A stretch of 64,000 nt of DNA from Corticimicrobacter populi (lineage in GTDB: Bacteria; Pseudomonadota; Gammaproteobacteria; Burkholderiales; Burkholderiaceae_B): the NCBI RefSeq assembly GCF_003123725.1, contig NZ_QETA01000002.1, positions 248,001-312,000 on the forward strand, read 5' to 3'. Below are positions 1 to 8,892 of the stretch, in pieces. The notes under the pieces are model-generated. The model made no database searches. It saw nothing but the letters and a program-made list of their open reading frames with translations, and was not told where the DNA came from. The translations under genes and the position numbers were made by a program. The first letter of the stretch is position 1. Each line of letters opens with the position of its first letter.

Positions 1-3000
1 GAGCCGGCCATCCGCTTTGATGAACAGGGGCTCAAGGCCTATATCCTGTCGGCTGCGCTGGCGGTGCCGTTGGAGTCCGTGCAGGCCGAACTGCGGCTGG
101 ACAAAGGTATCAAGGCACGCAGCGGTGGCCCGGCACTGGACAGGGACATGCATCGCGCCCTGACCGTGCCCGGACGCTATCAGCTGGAATTCGAAAGCGG
201 CGGCATCATCTTTGCCGACAATGACCAGGGCGAGCCGGAACCGGTTTTGATGCTGCACAGTACCCGCCCCATGACGGACGACACCATTGCGGCCGGCGTG
301 CAGGCCTGGGTGTTGCCCGTGCGTGCGCGGGATCAGGGCTATTGGGATACGATGGACGTGACCGATGCCGTGCTGGCGCGGTCGTCGCGGATTGCGCTGA
401 CGCACGTGCCCAGCATCGAGCCGCTCAATACGCAGCATGCCTTCCGTTTCGATGCGCCGCCGGGACGCCAGATATTCGTGCGGGTCCAGGCGGGGCTGGA
501 AGCCATCGGGGGTTACCTGGCGCGCAATCCGCATCTTGAGGTGCAGACCATGCCGGATTACCCGCGGGTGCTGCGCTTCATGTCCGATGGCGCGCTGCTG
601 GGCCTGTCGGGCGAGCGCCGGCTGGGCTTCATGGCGCGTGGCGTACCGGGCGCGCAGGTGGAAATCGCCCGCATGCTGCCCAATCAACTGCATCATCTGG
701 TGGACCAGGGCAGCGGGACCTTTGCCCGGCCATCCCTGCCGGAATCGTCGTTTGACCGCATGGTCGAGCGCGAGCGGCTGGATATCATGTTGCCGCCCGG
801 TGATCCGGCCAAGACGCGCTACAGCAGTGTGGACCTGGGCGATTACCTGACGGCCCAGGGCGGGCGTCGGGGCGTGTTCGTGGTGCGGATTGCCGCCACC
901 GACGACGAAGATGACCGTACGTTTGTACAGGGCTACGAGGCCCGCGATACGCGTTTCATCGTGGTCACCGACCTGGGCATCATTGCCAAGCGCGCCAGCG
1001 ATGGCAGCCAGGATGTGTTTGTGCAGTCCATCGGCACCGGCGAGCCGGTGGCGCAGGCGCAGGTCGAACTGGTCGGTCGCAACGGCCTGCCGGTGGCCCG
1101 CCAGTTCACCGATGCACAGGGGCGTGCGCACTTTGCCCAACTGGGCGACCTGCGGCGCGAACGTGCACCCCTGATGATCGTGGTCTCTGCCGGTACCGAC
1201 ATGTCGTTCCTGCCGCTGGCCAAGCGCTCGCATTATCTGGATTATTCGCGCTTTGACGTGGGCGGTGCCTACGAGAGTGGCCAGCCCGACCGGCTGCAGG
1301 GTTACCTGTTCACCGATCGAGGACTGTACCGCCCGGGCGAAACGGCACACCTGGGCCTGATCGTGCGGCGCGCCGACTGGCAGGGTGACCTGGCCGGCAT
1401 GCCGCTGGAGTTCCGTGTATTCGATCCACGCGGCATGATGGTGCTGCGCCAGCGCTACAGCCTGTCGGCGGGCGGGTTTGACGAAATGGAGTACACCAGC
1501 AGCGAAACCGCTGCGGCGGGGGATTACCAGGCGTCGTTGCACCTGATGGGACCGGATGGCGAAGAAACCGAAATCGGCAGCACGACATTCCGCGTGCGTG
1601 ATTTCGAGCCGGACCGGATGAAAGTCGGTCTGGATCTGACGGCGCAGCCGGTTGTCGGCTGGGTGCGCCCGGATCAGGTGCAGGCGCGGGTCGAGGCCAT
1701 GCATCTGTTCGGTGCCCCGGCTTCGGACCGGCGCGTATCGGCCGAGATGCGCCTGGCCCCCGCTTTTGCCGGTTTCGAGCGCTATCGCGACTATCGCTTC
1801 CGGGCCTATAACCCGCGCAGCGAAGTCAGCATCGAGAACCTGCCGGACCAGCAGACCGACGAAAACGGCCAGGCCACATTCGACCTGGGTCTGGACCGGT
1901 TTGCCGAGGGGACCTACGGCCTGCAATTGCTGACGCGGGTCTATGAGGCAGAAGGCGGACGCAATGTGGCGGCCCAGTCGCGCGTGCTGGTATCGAGCGC
2001 GCCCTGGCTGGTGGGCGTGCGCAGCCGCGATGCGCTCGATTATGTGGCGCGAGGTGCCCAGCGCGCCGTGGACTGGCTGGCCGTCGGGCCGGATCTCGAA
2101 CCGGTGGCGGTCGAGGGGCTGACCCTGGATCTGGTCGAAAAGCGCTATGTATCGGTGCTGGTGCGCCAGCCTGACGATACCTATCGTTATGTCTCGCGGC
2201 TCAAGGAAGTGTCGCTGGGCAGCCAGCCGTTTGGGGTGCCGGTGGCAGGCAGGGCCTCGCCGCTGGATACCGGCAAGCCGGGTGACTTCAGCCTGCGGCT
2301 GATGGATGCCGAAGGGCGGCTGCTCAATGCCATCGACTATTCGGTTGCAGGTGCCGCCAACATGACGCGTGCCCTGGATCGCAATGCCGAGCTGCAGTTG
2401 AAACTCGACCGTGCGCAGTACCGCCCTGGCGACGAGATCGAAATCTCGGTGCGAGCACCCTATGTCGGTGCCGGCCTGATCACCATCGAGCGTGATCGCG
2501 TCTACCAGGCGCAGTGGTTCCGTGCCGATACGACCAGCAGCGTACAGCGCATCCGCATTCCCGATGGCCTGGAGGGCAATGCCTACGTCAATGTCCAGTT
2601 CGTGCGTGCACCGTCTTCCGATGAGATCTATGCCAGCCCGCTGTCGGTCGGCGTGGCCCCCTTCAAGCTGAGTCTGGAGCGCCGTACACTGCCGCTGGCG
2701 CTGACCTCGCCTGAGAAGATAGAACCCGGCCAGACACTGACCTTTTCGCTGGAGAGCGGTCGCCCGGCGCGGGCCGTGGTCTATGCCGTGGATGAAGGTA
2801 TCCTGAGCGTGGCGCGCTACCGTACACCCGAGCCGCTGGCGCATTTCTTCCGCAAGCGTGCGCTGGAAGTCGAAACCAGCCAGATCCTCGACCTGATTCT
2901 GCCCGAGTTCAGTCGCCTGCTGAATGCTGCGGCTGCCGGGGGGGATGGTGAAGGCGTGCTCGATGCGCATCTCAACCCCTTCAAGCGCAAGCGCCAGCCG

Positions 3001-5094
3001 CCGGTCGCCTGGTGGTCCGGTCTGATCGATGTGCCGGCGGGCCGGTCGCAGTTCAGCTATACAGTGCCGGAGAGTTTTAACGGCTCGCTGCGGCTCTTTG
3101 CCGTGGCGGTCGATGCTCAGGGGATTGGTGTGGCAGAAGCTGCCAGCGCCGTGCGCGGGCCGCTGGTGATCACCCCCAACGTGCCGGCGGCTGTCTCGCC
3201 GGGGGACCGTTTCGAAGTGACCGCAGGGGTCTACAGCAACCTGGACGCGCCGGCCGAAGTGCGGCTCGAGGTCGTTGCCGACACGGGCCTGGTTCTGGCC
3301 GATGGCACGCAGCAGACGCTTACATTGGCACCGCGTCGCGAGCAGACGCTGAAGCTGCAGGTTCAGGCCGGCGAGCAGTTGGGGGCGGCGGCGCTGCGTT
3401 GGACTGCTCACCTGCCGGATGGCCGCAAGGTGAGCATCGGCGAGGAAATCTCGGTGCGACCTCTGAGCACGCATCGCGTGACGCTCGATGCCGGCCGTTT
3501 TTCGGCAGGCAGCCAGACGCTGGCGCTGTCGCGCAACCTGCATGACGCCTATCGGCAGGTCGGGCTCAGTGCAGCGGCATCGCCGCTGGCCTGGATCAGC
3601 GGCCTGTCCCAGTATCTGGGAGACTACAGCTACAGCTGCACCGAGCAGATGGTGTCCAAGGCCATGCCGGCGCTGGTGCTGGGTACCGAGGCGGGCGGCA
3701 CGACACAGCAGGCTCGCGATGCCTATGCGCAGGCCGAGAGGCTGTTGCGCCAGCGCATGAACTACGACGGCGGGATCGGCATGTGGTCAGCCAGTCTGGC
3801 GGCCGACGACATGGCGACACTGTATGCGCTCGATTTCCTGATCGAGGCCCGTCAGCGTGGCCTGGTCGTGTCGGATGACTTGCTGGCGCGTACGCTCGAC
3901 TATGCCGAAGCACTGGCGAATCGTCCATCCGAAGGCATGGAGGATCTGCGCCTGCGTGCCTATGCCGCCTATCTGCTGACCCGCCAAGGGCGACAGGCCG
4001 GGCGGATGCTGGCCGATATCCGTGAACAGTACGAGGTTTACCATGGTGACGCATGGCGTCGAGACCTGGGCGCGGCCTATCTGGCTGCTGCCTATCGCCT
4101 GATGCGGGAAGACCGGCAGGCCGACGCCCTGTTCGCCGATGTGCCCTGGCAATTGCTGTCGCCCTGGCAGCGCAGTGGCCAGTACAGCGATCCGCTGATC
4201 CATGATGCCGAGCGTCTGACGCTGATGAGCCGGCACTTTGCTGCCGCCCGCAAGAACGTGCCGGATGCGGTGCTGGACCGCATGGGCGAGGCGATTGCTG
4301 CACAGCGCTACAGCTCGTATTCGGCCGCATTGCTGGTGCGGGCGCTCGATGCCTACGGCACCCAGGCTGGTGCCGACATGGCACTGCAGGCCAGCGCACG
4401 CATGGCCGCCCAGGCTGGCGCGACCGAAGGGCAGCAGATTGCCCTGGACCTGCAGGGCAATCCGCCGCAAGCGACCGTACCGGTGGGCACTCGCCAGGTC
4501 GAACTGGAAAAGACGGGGCGGGCACCGGCCTTCTACATGCTGAGCCAGGCCGGCTTTGATCGTGACGTGCCGACCCAGCCGGTATACGAAGGACTGGAGG
4601 TGATGCATGCCTATCTGGATCTGGGCGGCAAGCCGCTGACGCGTGCCGAAGTCGGCCAGGAAATGCTGGTGCAGGTGCGCGTGCGGGTGACCGATGACAA
4701 TCGTTCAGGCCAGGTGGCCGTAGTCGATCTGTTGCCGGGGGGCGTCGAACCTGTCTACCGCATGGCACCGCAGGTCGATGAAAACAGCTCGGGCTACGAT
4801 GCCGCAGCCGATGAGTCCGGTGAATACTTCGACGAGGAAGGGGGCGAGGGCGGCTGGCGTGCGCCGATCGGCGAACCGGAACGCAGCGACTGGGAACCGG
4901 AGCAGGTTGATGTACGCGAGGATCGCGTGATCCTGTATGGCTGGCTGGATCGTCAGGATCGCACCTTCGTCTATCGTGTCCGTGCGGTCAGCGCCGGCGA
5001 GTTCGGTATCCCGCCGGCTTATGCCGAGGGCATGTACGATCCGACGCTGCAGGCCCGCGGTGCCGTGGGCCGGCTGGAAATCGTCCAGCCATGA
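1..5094 (+). CDS. yfhM: Bacterial alpha-2-macroglobulin family protein, 5' end outside window
   Basis: Large class bacterial alpha-2-macroglobulin, thought to trap foreign proteases in the periplasm. The reading frame is open from base 1, so the start codon and signal peptide lie upstream; 1,697 residues are visible, about the length of the whole E. coli YfhM-type protein. The thioester signature is visible as SCTEQM, with its Cys codon at 3637-3639 (residue 1213 of the visible part), placed as in the family ahead of the helical thioester domain (about 3600-4440). Upstream are repeated beta-sandwich macroglobulin domains, including the typical LYRPGETAHLG stretch near 1324. An acidic linker (DEEGGEGG) occurs near 4830. 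The stop overlaps the pbpC start by four bases (ATGA), the usual yfhM-pbpC pairing, which suggests co-translation and a shared envelope-repair role. The GTG at 64 is not the true start. Family call is secure; activity is inferred from the intact thioester motif. Confidence 0.93.
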   Translation, partial: EPAIRFDEQGLKAYILSAALAVPLESVQAELRLDKGIKARSGGPALDRDMHRALTVPGRYQLEFESGGIIFADNDQGEPEPVLMLHSTRPMTDDTIAAGVQAWVLPVRARDQGYWDTMDVTDAVLARSSRIALTHVPSIEPLNTQHAFRFDAPPGRQIFVRVQAGLEAIGGYLARNPHLEVQTMPDYPRVLRFMSDGALLGLSGERRLGFMARGVPGAQVEIARMLPNQLHHLVDQGSGTFARPSLPESSFDRMVERERLDIMLPPGDPAKTRYSSVDLGDYLTAQGGRRGVFVVRIAATDDEDDRTFVQGYEARDTRFIVVTDLGIIAKRASDGSQDVFVQSIGTGEPVAQAQVELVGRNGLPVARQFTDAQGRAHFAQLGDLRRERAPLMIVVSAGTDMSFLPLAKRSHYLDYSRFDVGGAYESGQPDRLQGYLFTDRGLYRPGETAHLGLIVRRADWQGDLAGMPLEFRVFDPRGMMVLRQRYSLSAGGFDEMEYTSSETAAAGDYQASLHLMGPDGEETEIGSTTFRVRDFEPDRMKVGLDLTAQPVVGWVRPDQVQARVEAMHLFGAPASDRRVSAEMRLAPAFAGFERYRDYRFRAYNPRSEVSIENLPDQQTDENGQATFDLGLDRFAEGTYGLQLLTRVYEAEGGRNVAAQSRVLVSSAPWLVGVRSRDALDYVARGAQRAVDWLAVGPDLEPVAVEGLTLDLVEKRYVSVLVRQPDDTYRYVSRLKEVSLGSQPFGVPVAGRASPLDTGKPGDFSLRLMDAEGRLLNAIDYSVAGAANMTRALDRNAELQLKLDRAQYRPGDEIEISVRAPYVGAGLITIERDRVYQAQWFRADTTSSVQRIRIPDGLEGNAYVNVQFVRAPSSDEIYASPLSVGVAPFKLSLERRTLPLALTSPEKIEPGQTLTFSLESGRPARAVVYAVDEGILSVARYRTPEPLAHFFRKRALEVETSQILDLILPEFSRLLNAAAAGGDGEGVLDAHLNPFKRKRQPPVAWWSGLIDVPAGRSQFSYTVPESFNGSLRLFAVAVDAQGIGVAEAASAVRGPLVITPNVPAAVSPGDRFEVTAGVYSNLDAPAEVRLEVVADTGLVLADGTQQTLTLAPRREQTLKLQVQAGEQLGAAALRWTAHLPDGRKVSIGEEISVRPLSTHRVTLDAGRFSAGSQTLALSRNLHDAYRQVGLSAAASPLAWISGLSQYLGDYSYSCTEQMVSKAMPALVLGTEAGGTTQQARDAYAQAERLLRQRMNYDGGIGMWSASLAADDMATLYALDFLIEARQRGLVVSDDLLARTLDYAEALANRPSEGMEDLRLRAYAAYLLTRQGRQAGRMLADIREQYEVYHGDAWRRDLGAAYLAAAYRLMREDRQADALFADVPWQLLSPWQRSGQYSDPLIHDAERLTLMSRHFAAARKNVPDAVLDRMGEAIAAQRYSSYSAALLVRALDAYGTQAGADMALQASARMAAQAGATEGQQIALDLQGNPPQATVPVGTRQVELEKTGRAPAFYMLSQAGFDRDVPTQPVYEGLEVMHAYLDLGGKPLTRAEVGQEMLVQVRVRVTDDNRSGQVAVVDLLPGGVEPVYRMAPQVDENSSGYDAAADESGEYFDEEGGEGGWRAPIGEPERSDWEPEQVDVREDRVILYGWLDRQDRTFVYRVRAVSAGEFGIPPAYAEGMYDPTLQARGAVGRLEIVQP

Positions 5095-7478
5095 GGCGTG
5101 CTGGGTGGTGGCGTCCGGCGCAAGGGCCGCCACCTCCAGCTTCGGACTTGCAGCAAACACTGTCATCGCGCCGCCGAGGCTGGCGCTGGCTATATGGTGT
5201 GCTGGTGGTGGCGATTGTGCTGGGACTGGTCGTCGTGGGGGTACGGCTGTGGCCGGGGCCGGGCCTGTTTGCCGAAGTGGCTTTTTCACGCCAGGTGCTT
5301 GCCGCCGACGGCAGTCTGCTGCGCATGACCCTGGCCCCGGACCAGCAATACCGGGAGCATGTGCCGCTGGCCGATATTCCCGACAGTATGGTGCAGGCCA
5401 TGTTGCTCAAGGAAGATCGATATTTTTACTGGCATCCGGGCATCAACCCGGTGGCGCTGTTGCGTGCCGTGCGCGAAACCTATGGTGGCGGGACGCGCAT
5501 GGGGGCTTCCACGGTCACCATGCAACTGGCGCGCCGGCTCTACGGCCTCAATACCCGTACCGTGGGGGGCAAGTTGCAACAGATGGCGCTGGCGCTCTGG
5601 CTTGAGTTGCGTCATGGCAAGGATGAATTGCTCGAGGCTTATCTCAACCTGGTGCCCATGGGTGGCAACATCGAGGGGGTCGGCGCGGCCAGCCGACTGT
5701 ATTTCGGCAAGCCGGCCAGCCGCCTGTCGTTATCCGAGGCACTGGCGCTGGCGGTGATGCCGCAGCAGCCGACCTGGCGCAGTCGCTCTGGTGCAGCGCA
5801 GCGGCGGGCGACCGAAGCATTGCTGCAGGACTGGTTGCAGGCCTATCCCGATGATGCCCGCAATGGCGGTGCCCTGGCACTGGAACTGCCGCCCGCGACG
5901 CAGCGACGCCTGCCGTTTTCCGCACCTCATTTCAGTGATCACCTGCTGGCCAGCCGCAGTGATACCGTGTTGCAGACCACGCTGTCTCCGGTACTGCAGC
6001 GGATGGCAGAGACAACCGTGCGGCAGTTCGTGCGGCAGCAGGCCAGCCGGGGCGTGCGCAATGCAACGGCGCTGCTGCTGGACAGTCGTGACCTGTCGGT
6101 CAAGGCCTGGGTCGGCTCGGCCGACTATTTCGATGTCTCTATCCACGGCCAGGTCGATGGCATACGCGCTCGCCGCTCGCCGGGCTCCACGCTCAAGCCA
6201 TTCCTGTACGGGCTGGCCCTGGATCGTGGCCTGATCCATCCGCTCAGCATGTTGCGGGACATTCCGACGGCATTCGGGTATTTCCAGCCGGAGAATTTCG
6301 ACGGCAAGTTTGCCGGGCCGCTGACCGCGCGTGATGCCCTGATCCGCAGCCGCAACATCCCTGCCGTATGGCTGGCCAACCGGCTGGGCCGGCCCGGCCT
6401 GCATGATTTGCTGGTGAGGGCAGGGGTCAGCGGCTTGCGAGAAGAGGCGCATTACGGCCTGGCGCTGGCCCTGGGGGGCGGGGAACTGACGCCGCTGGAG
6501 CTGGCACAGCTCTATCTGGCGCTGGGACGTGATGGCCGCGCTGTCCGCGCCCGGATGCTGCAGGGCGATCCTGCGACGGTGGGCGAAACACTGATGTCGC
6601 CAGGCGCGTCCTTCATGGTGCGCGACATGTTGCGCTACAACCCCCGCCCGGATGGCTTGCCTCCCGACCGGCGGGGTGCGCAATGGCCCGTGGCCTGGAA
6701 AACCGGTACGTCGTGGGGGTTTCACGATGCCTGGAGTGCGGGTTTGATCGGCCCGTACGTGCTGGTGGTCTGGGTCGGCAATTTCGATGGGCGGGCCAAT
6801 CCTGCATTCATTGGTGCCCAGATGGCTGCGCCGCTGTTTTTCCGGCTGGCCGATGCGCTGGCGGCCATCGGGCCGCGTGTCGACTGGCGTGATTCCCCCC
6901 CGCAGGGCGTCGAGGCGGTACAGGTGTGCCGCGCTTCGGGCGACCTGCCTGACCGCTGGTGTCCGCAGACCGTGCCGTCCTGGTTCATGCCCGGCGTGTC
7001 GCCCATTCGTGTGTCCACGCTGCATCGGCCGGTACGTGTCGATGCAGCCGGACGGGCCGTGTGCGGACCGCCGTTTCCTGAGGGCAGCCGCCTTGAGGTG
7101 TTCGAATTCTGGCCGGGCGAGATGCGGCGTCTGTTCGATGCCGCCAGCGTGCCGCGCCGTCATCCGCCCAGCCTGCCGGCATGCGGGACGGGCCATGCGC
7201 AGGTGGCAGGTGATCCGCCGTCGATCCTGGCACCATTGCAGGGCGTGACCTACAGGCTGGGCAGTGCCGAGCAGGAAGCCGGGCTGCTGCTGCGCGCCTC
7301 GGCCGACAGCGCAGCCACGCGCCTGTACTGGTTTGCCGGCCAGTCGTACCTGGGGCAATCGGCACCTGGCGAAGGACTGGCCTGGCATCCGCCGCGCAGC
7401 GGGGCTTACCGGTTGCGGGTCAGTGATGATCTGGGGCGCAGTGCCGAAAGACAGGTGCAGGTCGAATTGGGGGCGTAG
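5091..7478 (+). CDS. pbpC: Penicillin-binding protein 1C (bifunctional transglycosylase/transpeptidase)
   Basis: Class A penicillin-binding protein of the 1C type, 795 residues, anchored in the inner membrane by one segment at about residues 34-52. The GT51 transglycosylase domain carries the catalytic Glu in KEDRYFYWHPG (E108) and GASTVTMQLARRL (about 138-150). The transpeptidase domain has all three active-site motifs: STLK (S366-K369), SRN (S420-N422) and KTG (K537). The last 100 or so residues form the small beta-rich C-terminal domain typical of PBP1C. The ATG start lies inside the preceding stop (ATGA), so translation is probably coupled to the macroglobulin gene. In this family the macroglobulin is proposed to protect the cell where the wall has been breached while PBP1C repairs it; that link is known from similar gene pairs, not shown here. 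Confidence 0.95.
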   Translation: MRRAGWWRPAQGPPPPASDLQQTLSSRRRGWRWLYGVLVVAIVLGLVVVGVRLWPGPGLFAEVAFSRQVLAADGSLLRMTLAPDQQYREHVPLADIPDSMVQAMLLKEDRYFYWHPGINPVALLRAVRETYGGGTRMGASTVTMQLARRLYGLNTRTVGGKLQQMALALWLELRHGKDELLEAYLNLVPMGGNIEGVGAASRLYFGKPASRLSLSEALALAVMPQQPTWRSRSGAAQRRATEALLQDWLQAYPDDARNGGALALELPPATQRRLPFSAPHFSDHLLASRSDTVLQTTLSPVLQRMAETTVRQFVRQQASRGVRNATALLLDSRDLSVKAWVGSADYFDVSIHGQVDGIRARRSPGSTLKPFLYGLALDRGLIHPLSMLRDIPTAFGYFQPENFDGKFAGPLTARDALIRSRNIPAVWLANRLGRPGLHDLLVRAGVSGLREEAHYGLALALGGGELTPLELAQLYLALGRDGRAVRARMLQGDPATVGETLMSPGASFMVRDMLRYNPRPDGLPPDRRGAQWPVAWKTGTSWGFHDAWSAGLIGPYVLVVWVGNFDGRANPAFIGAQMAAPLFFRLADALAAIGPRVDWRDSPPQGVEAVQVCRASGDLPDRWCPQTVPSWFMPGVSPIRVSTLHRPVRVDAAGRAVCGPPFPEGSRLEVFEFWPGEMRRLFDAASVPRRHPPSLPACGTGHAQVAGDPPSILAPLQGVTYRLGSAEQEAGLLLRASADSAATRLYWFAGQSYLGQSAPGEGLAWHPPRSGAYRLRVSDDLGRSAERQVQVELGA

Positions 7479-7725
7479 GCCGTATCAGGCCGCTGGATCG
7501 AAAATGTCTTCGATGCTGGCATGACGCGCCCTTGTTCGATCAGCGAAAAGGCAATCTACCGGATCGCCATGCCCTTGAAAATTGGACAAAATTGTCACAG
7601 GGGGGCCGAAATTGACTTACCCTCTGACACGTTTTGTCGGTGCTGGCGCAGTTACAATTTTCCGGCTTCCGGCATGGCCGGACCCTATGCAGCATTGCTT
7701 ATCCCTTTCATGAGGCGAGAACGAG

Positions 7726-8823
7726 ATGACTCCACGGACTCAATACCGATCCGGGCAACGCCGTGTATCGCGCAGGCTGCGCGGCAGCGGCCTGCTGGGC
7801 GTGCTCATGTTCATGCTGGCGGGCACGGCCGTGGCGCAGGACTGCGTGCGCGACAGTTCGGTCGAGCAGGCAGGGTTCGGGGTCACGCTGCGGATCGACA
7901 ACGATATGTTCGGCTGGGACGACCAGGATCAGAACTACACCAATGGTTTGCTGTTGTCGGTGGTGTCGCCCAATCTGACCGATTTCAGCAATGATCCCTG
8001 CCAGCCGGCCTGGATGCGCAAAACCAGCCATTTCCTGCGCTGGCTGCATCCCGAGGCGACCGATCTGCAGAATGTGGTGTTCAGCCTTGGTCAGGGTATG
8101 TTCACGCCCGAGGACCGCTATCGCTCCGATCTGATCGAGGATGATCGCCCGTATGCCGGTGTGCTGTTCGTCAGTGCCGGCTACAACGCACGTGCTGATG
8201 ATTTGCTGCGTACTACCGTACTGCGCCTGGGCGTCGTCGGCCCCGCCGCGCTGGCGGGCAAGACGCAAAGTGAATGGCATCGCATCATCGGTGCCGACCG
8301 CTTCAAGGGATGGGACAACCAGTTGCACAACGAGCCGGTTTTCCAACTGATCCACGAGCGTACCCGTCGCTGGCAGCCAGCCGAGGCGCGCCGGGGCTGG
8401 GGGTGGGATGCCTCGACGCACTGGGGGGGCAGCCTGGGCAATCTGGCCACCTATGCCAACGTGGGTGGAGAGATCCGTTTTGGCTGGCGCCTGCCGGATG
8501 ATTTCGGCAGTTCGCCGTTGCGGCCCTCGGGCGAGAACATGGCACCACAGCCGCGCGGTGAACGCAACAGGGGCTGGGGCGGGCACCTGTTTGCCACAGT
8601 GGATGGGCGCTGGATGGTGCACGACATTACGCTGGACGGCAATACCTTCCGCAACAGCCACAGCGTACACAAGCGGCCTTTTGTGGCGGATTTCGGGTAT
8701 GGGTTGGCTGTCACGTACGGACCATGGAAGGTGGCGTTTGCACGCTATCACCGTACCCGCGAATTTGACGGCCAGGGGGATCGGCCGGTGTTCGGCAGCA
8801 TGACGATCAGTCGGGTATTTTGA
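7726..8823 (+). CDS. LpxR-like lipid A 3'-O-deacylase, outer membrane
   Basis: 365 residues. An N-terminal signal peptide is clear: basic residues, then GLLGVLMFMLAGTAVAQ with cleavage near residue 38. Conserved blocks of the LpxR/DUF2219 family follow: RIDNDMFGWDDQDQNYTNG near the mature N-terminus (the Asn-Asp pair and YTNG), EDDRPYAGVLFVSAGY, and WHRIIGADRFKGWDNQLHNEP. LpxR proteins are 12-stranded outer-membrane barrels that remove the 3'-acyloxyacyl group of lipid A in a calcium-dependent way, softening endotoxin activity. The protein ends in phenylalanine (ISRVF), as barrels inserted by the Bam machinery usually do. The ATG is preceded by GGCGAGAACGAG, a usable ribosome-binding site. 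It stands alone between pbpC and the convergent TonB receptor. Family assignment is firm; substrate is inferred. Confidence 0.85.
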   Translation: MTPRTQYRSGQRRVSRRLRGSGLLGVLMFMLAGTAVAQDCVRDSSVEQAGFGVTLRIDNDMFGWDDQDQNYTNGLLLSVVSPNLTDFSNDPCQPAWMRKTSHFLRWLHPEATDLQNVVFSLGQGMFTPEDRYRSDLIEDDRPYAGVLFVSAGYNARADDLLRTTVLRLGVVGPAALAGKTQSEWHRIIGADRFKGWDNQLHNEPVFQLIHERTRRWQPAEARRGWGWDASTHWGGSLGNLATYANVGGEIRFGWRLPDDFGSSPLRPSGENMAPQPRGERNRGWGGHLFATVDGRWMVHDITLDGNTFRNSHSVHKRPFVADFGYGLAVTYGPWKVAFARYHRTREFDGQGDRPVFGSMTISRVF

Positions 8824-8826
8824 TCG

Positions 8827-8878
8827 CCTGCATGGCTGGGAAACAGGTGGTGATCTGCTTGTTTTTCAGCCATGCAGG
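8827..8878. terminator. Bidirectional hairpin between convergent genes
   Basis: Perfect 12-base arms (CCTGCATGGCTG at 8827-8838 and its complement at 8867-8878) enclose a 28-base loop that itself can fold. The hairpin starts three bases after the lpxR-like stop and ends 14 bases before the stop of the convergent TonB receptor gene, where a shared terminator is expected. A T-run (GTTTTT) lies in the loop rather than after the stem, so the strength is uncertain. Confidence 0.55.
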
Positions 8879-8892
8879 GTGTTGGATGTTGC

